From contig CAYFUI010000027.1 of assembly GCA_964346445.1 (NCBI GenBank), forward strand, positions 1-7,079: 7,079 nucleotides of DNA. Direction: 5' to 3'. Both the position numbers and the translations under genes were made by a program. This DNA is from JAGOZV01 sp964346445 (GTDB lineage: Bacteria > Patescibacteriota > Saccharimonadia > Saccharimonadales > Saccharimonadaceae). Below the pieces are notes generated by a model. That model was given only the letters and a program-made list of their open reading frames with translations, did not search any database and was not told the origin of the DNA. Of the stretch, positions 1 through 6,279 are shown piece after piece; position 1 is the stretch's first letter, and the number at the start of each line of letters is the position of its first letter.

Positions 1-1341
1 GTTAGCCTTTATTTGCTTTTCGTCTCTAAAGCTTAATTTTATCGGGGTCCCAATGTAATCGTAGGTGTCTCGTATTTTTCTTTCAAGATAGCGCTTATAG
101 CTCCAATGGACAAACTTTAAATTGCTGCCATATATCACAAACCAAGGTGGGTTTTGATCTGTTTGAACCATATAGCGCAATTTTGGATGAGTGTTTTTAA
201 GACCAGCAGGTGGGTGCTTCTGTACCGATTTTTGCAACAAGTCATTGAGGACGCGCGTGCGCGTTGGCTGGTGTCGTCTCTTGTCTATATCTATTGCTAG
301 GTCAAACAGCTTTGCCACATTTTGTCCGGTAATACTGCTGGTAAATATTAATGGTGCCCATGGTACAAAATCAAATGTGTGGGAAATTTTAGGGGCCAAC
401 TTGTCACGGGTATACGCATCCTTATCTTTAACGCTGTCCCACTTAGTAACTACAATAACTAGCCCTTTTCCTGCCTCCGCTATAATGCCAGCAAGACGTT
501 GGTCTAGTTGGGTATTTAATTCATTCACGTCCATTAACAAAAAGCATATTTCGGCTTCATCTATGGCGCTCAAAGTTCTAAGGACAGAAAATTTCTCAAT
601 ACCAACTTCCTGTTTCCCCTGTTTTCGAACACCAGCTGTGTCGATAATTTCTAATGGGCGCTTATGGTACTTAACTATAGTGCGGTTAAGGTCCCGCGTG
701 GTGCCAGACATATTGGCTACTATGGCTTGCTGCTTGCCAGCTAAGGTGTTAAAGAGCAGGCTCTTGCCAACGTTTGGGCGTCCAATTAGGGCTATCTTTA
801 AAACATCGTCTTCGGGCTTTTGGGCAACGGGTGGTAAGATTAGGCTTATCTCGTCTAAGACTTCACTGATTCCCTGGTTATGGTGCGCACTAGTTCGGAT
901 TATCTTTTTAATACCCAGCCTTTTGTACTCATCCGTAGGCAGGTTACCCTTTAGGTCTGCTTTATTCAATAGTAAAATAACTGGCTTCTTACTTCGTAGA
1001 GCTAATTTGGCTACATTCTTATCCTCATCGGTAGCGTACTTAGTGGAGTCGGCGACTACTAGGATAACATCAGCCATTTCTGAAGCTTCGGTAATCTGCT
1101 CTTGGATGGATGCCTCAAATTCATCCGCAGGGTCTTTTAGGCCGGCCGTATCAACAAGGTAAAATTGAGCCTCTTGGTCGTTAGCTCCTATATAATCAAC
1201 GGTGCCGACTACGTTGTCACGTGTTGTCCCTGCTTCTTTGGCAACTATGGCCTGTTTTTTACGCACTAACCTGTTAAATAGTGAGCTCTTGCCAACGTTT
1301 GCCTGTCCAACTATTGCGACTGTGGGTATTTTTTTTGCCAT
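1..1341 (-). CDS. der: Ribosome biogenesis GTPase Der (EngA), nearly complete, 3' end off the window
   Basis: Der is a tandem-domain GTPase that binds the 50S subunit during late ribosome assembly. The frame is open for 447 codons from the ATG at 1341 to the window edge without a stop. Two G domains are visible. The first has a P-loop GQANVGKS (residues 12-19), TTRD (39-42), DTAG (64-67) and NKAD (126-129). The second has GRPNVGKS (187-194), TTRD (214-217), DTAGVRK (234-240) and TKWD (299-302). A KH-like C-terminal domain follows, with the family's closing GTPIKLSF pattern at 431-438, so only a few residues are probably missing. Oddities: the first P-loop has Gln-Ala where Arg-Pro is usual, and the second G4 motif has Thr instead of Asn. 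The start is set by MAKKIPTVAIVG, which lies a normal distance before the P-loop. No Shine-Dalgarno is seen, and a -10 box ends only 9 nt upstream. The gene follows the pseudouridine synthase by 35 nt. Confidence 0.97.
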   Translation of the reverse strand, partial: MAKKIPTVAIVGQANVGKSSLFNRLVRKKQAIVAKEAGTTRDNVVGTVDYIGANDQEAQFYLVDTAGLKDPADEFEASIQEQITEASEMADVILVVADSTKYATDEDKNVAKLALRSKKPVILLLNKADLKGNLPTDEYKRLGIKKIIRTSAHHNQGISEVLDEISLILPPVAQKPEDDVLKIALIGRPNVGKSLLFNTLAGKQQAIVANMSGTTRDLNRTIVKYHKRPLEIIDTAGVRKQGKQEVGIEKFSVLRTLSAIDEAEICFLLMDVNELNTQLDQRLAGIIAEAGKGLVIVVTKWDSVKDKDAYTRDKLAPKISHTFDFVPWAPLIFTSSITGQNVAKLFDLAIDIDKRRHQPTRTRVLNDLLQKSVQKHPPAGLKNTHPKLRYMVQTDQNPPWFVIYGSNLKFVHWSYKRYLERKIRDTYDYIGTPIKLSFRDEKQIKAN

Positions 1342-1350
1342 AATGGTATA

Positions 1351-1359
1351 ATTATAGCA
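1351..1359 (-). promoter_or_regulatory. Extended -10 promoter of der (TGCTATAAT)
   Basis: Read on the minus strand this is TGC followed by a perfect TATAAT (hexamer at 1356-1351), which is an extended -10 element. No good -35 hexamer is present; the expected place overlaps the stop codon of the upstream pseudouridine synthase. Counting seven bases from the hexamer puts the start of transcription near 1344, giving a leader of about 3 nt before the der ATG. This fits a leaderless mRNA and the lack of a ribosome binding site. The box is seen in the sequence; its activity is inferred. Confidence 0.6.
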
Positions 1360-1376
1360 AAATAAAGGGGTATTAG

Positions 1377-2087
1377 CTATAATTTAGAAACTTCTTTAAG
1401 GGTGCCGCGCTTAATCCCCTCAAGGCTATACGGACCAAAGTTTGTTCGGTGAAGTTTATCTACCGTATAACCGAGTGCTTTAAAGGTGCGTCTAATCTGT
1501 CTATTACGACCCTCGTGCATGGTGACGCGCCATTCTTTACGGTTATCGTTTAAACGCTCTAAAAACAACTGGCTGTGGCCGTCCTCTAGCTGCAACCCAA
1601 AGTCGCTTATCATTTGTTGGTGAAGTGGCTGGAGAGGCTTATCTAAAGTAACGAGGTAGTTTTTACTTTTAATATAACGAGGGTGGGTCATTTCTAGAAT
1701 AAAATCACCATCGTTTGATAGTAATAAAAGACCGCTACTGTCTTTGTCTAGACGTCCCACCGGTTTTAGGTGGTGGAGGTTTTTTGGTAGAAGTGAATAG
1801 ATGGTTGGAGCTTTACCTTGTTGCTTCCGAGAGCACACATAGTTAACCGGCTTGTTTAATAGATAGTAAGCAAGTGGTGATTGTTCAATATTTACTTTTT
1901 TACCATTATGTGTTATAATATTCTTATCGGGGTCAAGGCGGCTGCCAATAACTGCTAGTTTACCGTCTATTTTAATTTCTCCATTTTGAATAAGCTCGTC
2001 TGCTTCGCGACGTGATATACCAAGTGCCAGGGCTAGGGTTTTATTAAGCCGCTGGAGGGGTTGGTGGGAGGGTTGAGGTTGAGTCAT
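1377..2087 (-). CDS. RsuA/RluB/RluF-family rRNA pseudouridine synthase
   Basis: This 236-residue protein is predicted to isomerise a specific uridine in rRNA to pseudouridine. An N-terminal S4 RNA-binding domain covers about residues 12-55 (RLNKTLALALGISRREAD, then the INDG-like KIDG). The catalytic domain starts near LLNKP (76-80). It carries the signature GRLDKDSSGLLLL from 111, with Asp114 as the catalytic aspartate, and the EGRNRQIRR motif at 192-200. The family includes RsuA (16S) and RluB/RluE/RluF (23S); the sequence alone does not let me choose the target. The ATG at 2087 is the only possible start: a stop codon lies directly upstream in frame and no ATG, GTG or TTG occurs before the S4 domain. 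This gives about 12 extra Pro/Gln-rich residues, because the first 44 nt overlap the Pro-rich 3' end of the regulator gene. No Shine-Dalgarno is obvious, so translation is probably coupled to the upstream gene. Confidence 0.93.
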   Translation of the reverse strand: MTQPQPSHQPLQRLNKTLALALGISRREADELIQNGEIKIDGKLAVIGSRLDPDKNIITHNGKKVNIEQSPLAYYLLNKPVNYVCSRKQQGKAPTIYSLLPKNLHHLKPVGRLDKDSSGLLLLSNDGDFILEMTHPRYIKSKNYLVTLDKPLQPLHQQMISDFGLQLEDGHSQLFLERLNDNRKEWRVTMHEGRNRQIRRTFKALGYTVDKLHRTNFGPYSLEGIKRGTLKEVSKL

Positions 2088-2760
2088 CTAATTCGTCGTT
2101 TAAAAGCTGGGCATAGTCTGGTTCGTCGGAGCGATCTATGGGCTGAGGTGGTGTAAAAGGCTTTGGCTCTTCAGGTTGTGTGGAGGCCGGTTGGCTGCTT
2201 GGCAAGCTAGCTGATGCGTCTACGGTTGTGACTGGTTGGGCCGCTGGCATAGGAGCTTGTGCGCTCATCAGTTCAGGTTGTTGAGTATCTGAGTAGGAGG
2301 TGGTTTCGGTTGTTGGTGTAGGTGCAGTAGCTACTTGTGGCTCTATAGCTGGAGCTGGCTGGACACTATCAGTTTGCACCGGTTGAGGTGGCGAAGCAGG
2401 CTGCTGTGGGACCATGGCTGGGGCATTATCAGAAACCATAGGAGCTGGCTGCGGTACCTCTACCTGTGGNNNNNNNNNNNNNNNNNNNNNNNNNNNNNNN
2501 NNNNNNNNNNNNNNNNNNNNNNNNNNNNNNNNNNNNNNNNNNNNNNNNNNNNNNNNNNNNNNNNNNNNNCTGCAGGCTGTGGCTGGGTAGGCGTTGGTGC
2601 TGCAGGTTGGGGCGGGGTTGTTACTGAGATAGGGGTTGCAGTAGCGGCAGCAGGCGCAGAGATGGGAGGTGCCAGAGGTGTAGATTCTTCAGAGCGCTCA
2701 ACGGGCGCTTGAACATTATCAAATTGGGCAGGTTGTGCGGCTGTTTCTGGTGTGTCGCCT
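2044..2760 (-). other. Low-complexity Pro/Gln/Ala/Thr-rich coding region
   Basis: On both sides of the N run the minus strand encodes short, irregular PQP, APAP, TPTQPQP and QPAP-like units with almost no aromatic or hydrophobic residues, no cysteine and very few Lys or Arg. This is the expected composition of a disordered linker or tail. The plus strand is correspondingly rich in GGTTG, GGCTG and GGTG words, the kind of repetitive sequence that breaks short-read assemblies. Reading frames on the opposite strand here are byproducts of this composition. Confidence 0.8.
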
Positions 2761-3119
2761 AGTACTTCATGAACCGCCCGGACAATATCTTCAATTCCTA
2801 CTTGGGATTTAACCAGATAGCGGTTTGCACCTAGGGCTTCTCCGCGTTGACGCTGGTCGTCACTGCTTAACGCCGTCATCATGATTACTTTTAAGTCTTT
2901 TGTTTCTGGTGTGGCACGCAAAATGTCTAACATATCAAAGCCACTAATCTTAGGCATCATGACGTCACTTATAATAAGGTCAGGACGTTCTTTTACAGCA
3001 ATAGCCAGTGCCTCTTCACCATCTCCTGCTGCGACGATTTCATAACCCTCAGCACTCAAACGTACCGCATAGATTTCACGTAGGGTTTTATCGTCTTCTA
3101 CTAATAATATTTTGCTCAT
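2044..3119 (-). CDS. Response regulator: CheY-like receiver plus long Pro/Gln-rich tail, interrupted by an assembly gap
   Basis: Residues 1-122 form a complete receiver domain: acidic pocket Asp9/Asp10, phospho-acceptor Asp52 in LIISDVMMPKISG, switch Thr82 and Lys104. It should accept phosphate from the histidine kinase encoded 62 nt upstream. No DNA-binding or enzymatic output domain follows. From about residue 123 the protein becomes Pro/Ala/Gln/Thr-rich and probably disordered, running into 100 Ns. Beyond the gap the minus strand is open from its first base (PQVEVPQPAP, then 131 residues, about one fifth proline), ending in an acidic stretch (DEPDYAQLLNDELDD) and TAA at 2044. The two parts are in different frames only because of the 100-N placeholder; a true gap length of 3n+2 joins them. 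The ATG at 3119 is chosen over that at 3131, because GGAGGT (3129-3124) sits just before the former and overlaps the latter. The last 44 nt overlap the pseudouridine synthase gene. Receiver: very sure. Joining across the gap: strong inference. Confidence 0.85.
2470..2569. other. Assembly gap of exactly 100 Ns
   Basis: Exactly 100 unknown bases, a conventional scaffold placeholder, so the real length is unknown. It lies inside the Pro/Gln-rich part of the regulator gene. For the flanking minus-strand frames to join, the true length must leave remainder 2 on division by 3; 100 leaves remainder 1, which explains the apparent frame break. Confidence 0.95.
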
Positions 3120-3123
3120 GCTT

Positions 3124-3129
3124 ACCTCC
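3124..3129 (-). promoter_or_regulatory. Shine-Dalgarno of the response regulator
   Basis: Minus-strand GGAGGT, four bases before the ATG at 3119. It decides the start: the in-frame ATG at 3131-3129 overlaps this site and cannot use it. The mature N-terminus is therefore MSKILLVEDD, the usual receiver beginning. Confidence 0.85.
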
Positions 3130-3154
3130 ATTGTACATAAGAAATTAAAAAAAT

Positions 3155-3160
3155 ACTATA
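3155..3160 (-). promoter_or_regulatory. Possible -10 box before the response regulator (TATAGT)
   Basis: Minus-strand TATAGT in an AT-rich 62-nt spacer between the kinase stop and the regulator start, about 36 nt before the ATG. The -35 region is poor and there is no extended -10 TGN. It may give extra regulator transcripts independent of the kinase, but could be chance in AT-rich DNA. Confidence 0.3.
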
Positions 3161-3165
3161 CTCAG

Positions 3166-3187
3166 CCCTAATAATTAATAATCAGGG
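3166..3187 (-). terminator. Weak hairpin at the kinase 3' end
   Basis: On the minus strand CCCTGAT pairs with ATTAGGG (one G-U pair) around an AT-rich loop, and the kinase stop codon TGA lies inside the 5' arm. A run of seven T follows, but about 12 nt downstream, so this is not a classical intrinsic terminator. At best it is a partial terminator or an mRNA 3' end that would separate kinase and regulator levels. Confidence 0.2.
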
Positions 3188-4750
3188 GTTATATTGGTTG
3201 CTTTCTTGGCTAATTTGGCTTAATTTTGCCACATAAGCTGCCTTTTCTTCCTCTGTTAGGTTCTCACTTCTGGGAACTTGTTTCGTATAGTTTGACATTG
3301 GCGATTGATCAGGTGTTATAGTTTCTGTAACCGTAGGCGGTTTTGCTAGGCTGCTTGGGTCACTGCTTGCTTGCGGTGGCGCGCTTTTTAAATTATCTAA
3401 CTCTTGCTGGTTTAGTCGTGCAAGCTTAATAAAAAAGGTACTTCCTTTACCGTATTCACTTTCTACCCATAAATTAGCCTCTATTATTTCTGCTAACTTC
3501 TTAGCTAAGTAAAGCCCTAGACCAGTCCCGCCAATGGCATTAGTTTCTGTATTGTCTACCCTGTAAAACTTTTGGAAGAGGTGTGGTACATCTTCTTGCG
3601 GTATCCCTAAACCGGTATCACTTATGCTGATGGTCACATTATCAGAGTCTCCAGTGATGTCAACCGTTACCTCTCCTTGTGGCGTGTATTTTATTGCATT
3701 CTCTATGAAATTGCTCACTAATTCACGTAAGTGCCCTTGGTCTACATCTGCATTAAAGACTGGCTGCAGCCTTGACATACCAGCGGATGTTTGACTATCT
3801 GGCTTGAAAGTGAGTGCTATTCCTTTCTTTTCGGCAGTTATCTTTAATGAGTCCACGATATCTTTAACAAAAGGAATCACATCTGTTAACTGTGGATTGT
3901 TTGGTATACGATTATCATCAGCCCTGGAAATATCCAATAAGTCTTGGAAGAGACCACCAAGGTGGTGGGCTGAAGCCTGCGCCTTTTGAATGTAATCTTT
4001 TGCCCTTTCATCTAGCGTGGCGGTAGCTGGGTTTAGGGCTAGCCCTAAGTAGCCTTCGATAGATGCCACGGGGGTGCGCATTTCATGACTAGCTGTAGAA
4101 ATGAACTCTGCCTGCTCCCTCTCTTCGGCCTTTTCCTTAGTGACATCCTTAAAGATTACAATTACACCATCACCAGTGTTGCCTATTGGTGAGACGACAA
4201 GAGAGACTAGTAAATTTTTATTGTTTTTTGTACTGATGGACAGTGTTGGTGGACGCTGTTCATTATTTTGCTTGATAGCCTCTTCTATGAAGTCGGGCGA
4301 GGGAGCTCCACTGTTTGCACCATCTTTTTGAATTTTTAAAACAGAAGCATAATGCAAGCCCTCTGCGTCTTCTCTATTCCAGCCCAGCATTTGTGCAGCT
4401 GCTGGATTAAACAGTTTAATTAGGCCGTCGTTATCTACCAAGGCTACACCATCACCTATAGCATTAATCATCGATTCAGATTTATCTGCGAGGGCGTGTA
4501 GCTCTTTGTTAGTGTCCTTTAAGAAGTTAACTGCCTTTATAGGATTACTCTTGTTTTTCATAGCCATTAAGGCCAAGATTAAAGCTACCGCCTCAACGAC
4601 GCCAATGGCATAAATGAAATAAATGGGATTAAAGAGTGGGGGTAAGAAGCTATAAAGATAATTATTGGTAAACCAGGCCGCTAATAGAAGTAGCGCTATG
4701 CTAATACCACCTATTAATATAGGTATTATTTTATTTTTCTCATGAGCCAC
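3182..4750 (-). CDS. Membrane-anchored PAS-domain sensor histidine kinase
   Basis: A 522-residue sensor kinase. Two membrane spans (about 8-28 and 42-64) enclose a loop of only about 13 residues, so there is no extracytoplasmic sensor domain. A short helix (about 70-92) leads to a cytoplasmic PAS domain (about 90-205, with ALVDNDGLIKLFNPAA). The HisKA domain has the H-box SHEMRTP (221-227) with phospho-acceptor His222; Glu223 and Thr226 fit the kinase/phosphatase pattern. The ATPase domain shows the N-box (Asn347, Asn351), DTGLGI (378-383), FQKFYRVD (392-399) and GGTGLGL (407-413). After about residue 445 comes a Pro/Ser-rich, polar extension of roughly 75 residues ending in a charged helix (about 497-516). 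There is no HAMP domain. The start is GTG at 4750, behind a GGGGA-type ribosome site and its own TATAAT box. The likely partner is the receiver protein encoded immediately downstream. The signal is unknown. Confidence 0.95.
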   Translation of the reverse strand: MAHEKNKIIPILIGGISIALLLLAAWFTNNYLYSFLPPLFNPIYFIYAIGVVEAVALILALMAMKNKSNPIKAVNFLKDTNKELHALADKSESMINAIGDGVALVDNDGLIKLFNPAAAQMLGWNREDAEGLHYASVLKIQKDGANSGAPSPDFIEEAIKQNNEQRPPTLSISTKNNKNLLVSLVVSPIGNTGDGVIVIFKDVTKEKAEEREQAEFISTASHEMRTPVASIEGYLGLALNPATATLDERAKDYIQKAQASAHHLGGLFQDLLDISRADDNRIPNNPQLTDVIPFVKDIVDSLKITAEKKGIALTFKPDSQTSAGMSRLQPVFNADVDQGHLRELVSNFIENAIKYTPQGEVTVDITGDSDNVTISISDTGLGIPQEDVPHLFQKFYRVDNTETNAIGGTGLGLYLAKKLAEIIEANLWVESEYGKGSTFFIKLARLNQQELDNLKSAPPQASSDPSSLAKPPTVTETITPDQSPMSNYTKQVPRSENLTEEEKAAYVAKLSQISQESNQYNP

Positions 4751-4781
4751 AAAAAATCCCCTACCCCTTATGCTTACTTAT

Positions 4782-4787
4782 ATTATA
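4782..4787 (-). promoter_or_regulatory. -10 box of the histidine kinase gene (TATAAT)
   Basis: A perfect TATAAT on the minus strand in the 68-nt spacer after the malic enzyme stop. The putative -35 at 17 nt spacing (TATTTA) is weak. Transcription would start near 4775, giving a leader of about 25 nt that holds the purine-rich GGGGTAGGGGA before the GTG start. It suggests the kinase/regulator pair is transcribed separately from the rpiB cluster. Confidence 0.55.
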
Positions 4788-4818
4788 GTATGGTTTATTT
4801 CTTCTAAATATGCAAGGT

Positions 4819-5976
4819 TTAGGTGATTTGTTTGGCAATGCTGGGCACTAGCTGTTCATCAAACACCGACGGGATAATATTGGTGGGCGTTGGCTCCTCT
4901 ACTAAAGAAGCTATAGCTTCGGCGGCTGCTATTTTATGTTGATCAGTAATCTTGGTTACATTATTGTCTAGAGCCCCTCTAAATATTCCGGGAAAGGCCA
5001 CCGCATTATTAACCTGGTTAGGGTAGTCACTCCTTCCAGTGGCTAACACCGCCACACCAGCCTCTTGTGCAAGCTCTGGTGTTATTTCTGGGTCTGGGTT
5101 AGCCAAGCCAAATATAATAGGCTTGTCTGCCATTAAGGCGACATCATCTTTAGTTAATAAATTAGCCTGGCTTACGCCAATAAAGATGTCAGCCTCTTTT
5201 AAGGCTTTTTGTAGGTCTCCATCTACGTTATTTGGATTAGTAATATCAAGGAGAGCCTTTTTAGAGCTGTTTAGGTCTGTCCGTTGTGTGCTGATCACTC
5301 CTTTTGAATCTACCATGATAATTTCTGCTGGCGCATAAAGGTGAATTAATTTAGCAATGGCATTGCCGGCGGCGCCAGCCCCCACTATTACTATTTTGCT
5401 ATCTTTAAGGCTTTTGTTTACTACCTTTGTCGCATTGATTAGTCCCGCTAGTGTTACTACTGCCGTCCCGTGTTGGTCATCGTGGAAAACTGGTATGTCC
5501 AACTCTTGTTTTAAGCGTTCTTCTATTTCGAAAGCCTTGGGGGCCGCAATATCTTCTAGATTGATTGCGCCAAAGCTTGACGCGATATTTTTAACAGTTT
5601 GCACTATCTCATCTACTGTATGAACGTTTAATATTATAGGCACACTATCAATATCTGCAAAATATTTGAATAAAAAGGCTTTACCCTCCATCACAGGATA
5701 ACTAGCTTTAGGGCCAATATCGCCCAAACCTAAAACCGCCGAACCATCAGAGACAACCGCCACCAAGTTGTTGGTCCAGGTATACTGTCTTAATTTAGCC
5801 GGGTTTTCCTGTATGGCTCTGCTTACTGCGGCAACACCTGGTGAGTAGTAGGCAGCTAACTCTTGTTGCGAAATTTTTCCAGGATGACGAAGGGCAGTGG
5901 CTATCTTGCCTTTATGTGCAGAATGAAGGTGTAGAGCGCGCTCGTCGTGGTTCATTTCTTGATTAGGCTTGGCCAT
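4819..5976 (-). CDS. NAD(P)-dependent malic enzyme, short bacterial type
   Basis: Oxidative decarboxylation of L-malate to pyruvate and CO2 with reduction of NAD(P)+, in the cytoplasm. At 385 residues it is a single-domain-pair bacterial malic enzyme without the phosphotransacetylase-like extension of MaeB. Visible motifs: AAYYSPGVAA (41-50) with the catalytic tyrosine, VMEGKA with Lys99, the metal-binding NLEDIAAPKAFEIE from 139 (Glu141, Asp142) and HDDQHGTA (165-172), the Rossmann glycine loop VGAGAAGNA (198-206), and GLANPDPEITP (290-300). All key residues appear intact. Cofactor choice is not decided by what I can see. The ATG at 5976 is supported by GGAG (5987-5984) seven bases upstream and overlaps the preceding membrane-protein gene by 14 nt, so the two are co-transcribed and probably translationally coupled. 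In a reduced fermentative metabolism it would supply pyruvate and reducing power; that role is inference. Confidence 0.95.
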   Translation of the reverse strand: MAKPNQEMNHDERALHLHSAHKGKIATALRHPGKISQQELAAYYSPGVAAVSRAIQENPAKLRQYTWTNNLVAVVSDGSAVLGLGDIGPKASYPVMEGKAFLFKYFADIDSVPIILNVHTVDEIVQTVKNIASSFGAINLEDIAAPKAFEIEERLKQELDIPVFHDDQHGTAVVTLAGLINATKVVNKSLKDSKIVIVGAGAAGNAIAKLIHLYAPAEIIMVDSKGVISTQRTDLNSSKKALLDITNPNNVDGDLQKALKEADIFIGVSQANLLTKDDVALMADKPIIFGLANPDPEITPELAQEAGVAVLATGRSDYPNQVNNAVAFPGIFRGALDNNVTKITDQHKIAAAEAIASLVEEPTPTNIIPSVFDEQLVPSIAKQIT

Positions 5977-6277
5977 CTGTTTGCTCCATAGCCGGCGACT
6001 TGTCCTCTTGCGATGTTTTGGCTGTTTGGGGCTCCTTTTTTTGTGAAAGTGCCGCTTGTTGTTTTAGTATATCTAAAATGTCTTTGATGTTTTCTCTCAT
6101 CCGAATGTTTTCTCGGTAGGTTTTAACCTTAGTAAATAAAACTACAACTACTAATATTATTACCAATACAGAGATGGTGCCACCAGTAATAATTAAATAT
6201 GGAAAAAGGTTATTAAGAGTGCTAGCAATCGCATCACTCTCGGATGAAATTTTAGATGCATCAATAAGTTCTTCCAC
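5963..6277 (-). CDS. Small single-span membrane protein with a cytoplasmic helix, function unknown
   Basis: I do not recognise a family. The 104-residue product has an acidic, Ser-rich N-terminus (1-22), one very hydrophobic span (about 26-48, rich in Ile and Val), a basic juxtamembrane stretch (KVKTYRENIRMR, 50-61), a probable amphipathic or coiled-coil helix to about residue 76, and a polar, low-complexity tail. The positive residues after the span predict N-out, C-in topology. It starts with GTG at 6277, only two bases after the rpiB stop. GAGG inside the last rpiB codons, seven bases upstream, serves as ribosome site, which fixes this start. Its end overlaps the malic enzyme gene by 14 nt. 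This placement shows that it belongs to the rpiB-malic enzyme operon, but not what it does; a scaffold or membrane-tethering role would be speculation. Confidence 0.8.
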   Translation of the reverse strand: MEELIDASKISSESDAIASTLNNLFPYLIITGGTISVLVIILVVVVLFTKVKTYRENIRMRENIKDILDILKQQAALSQKKEPQTAKTSQEDKSPAMEQTDGQA

Positions 6278-6279
6278 TA

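Noticed and set aside
191..1162. Long open frame on the plus strand (323 codons)
   Set aside because: It is antisense to der; its sequence is the mirror of the conserved GTPase motifs on the minus strand and it resembles no protein.
2044..2439. A separate 131-residue Pro-rich protein starting at 2439
   Set aside because: The frame is already open from the gap edge upstream of that Met, with the same composition as the regulator tail, and no ribosome site precedes it. Treated as the 3' part of the regulator.
2335..2712. Plus-strand open frame rich in Trp, Gly and Val across the gap
   Set aside because: It reads through the N run and is antisense to the Pro/Gln-rich tail; its composition is the direct complement of proline codons.
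2570..2760. Possible CRISPR-like or tandem DNA repeat because of recurring GGTTG, GGCTG words
   Set aside because: The units are short, irregular and unequally spaced; the pattern is explained by Pro/Gln/Ala codons on the minus strand.
3117..3131. Regulator start at the ATG at 3131
   Set aside because: It lies on top of the GGAGGT ribosome site and adds MEVS before the normal receiver beginning; the ATG at 3119 has ideal spacing.
3953..3966. Inverted repeat ACCACC-AA-GGTGGT
   Set aside because: It encodes conserved-looking kinase residues (HHLGGL) within the coding region and has no T tract; most likely a by-product of codon use.
4033..4048. Perfect 16-bp palindrome TTAGGGCTAGCCCTAA inside the kinase gene
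   Set aside because: It falls in codons for the LGLALNP part of the HisKA domain, is single, and a palindrome of this size is not very unlikely by chance in 7 kb. No second copy was noticed.
3804..4331. Two short plus-strand open frames (3804-3989 and 4101-4331)
   Set aside because: Both are antisense to well-conserved histidine kinase domains and have no ribosome sites or recognisable features.
5039..5623. Two short plus-strand open frames (5039-5338 and 5357-5623)
   Set aside because: Both are antisense to conserved malic enzyme motifs and show no independent coding evidence.
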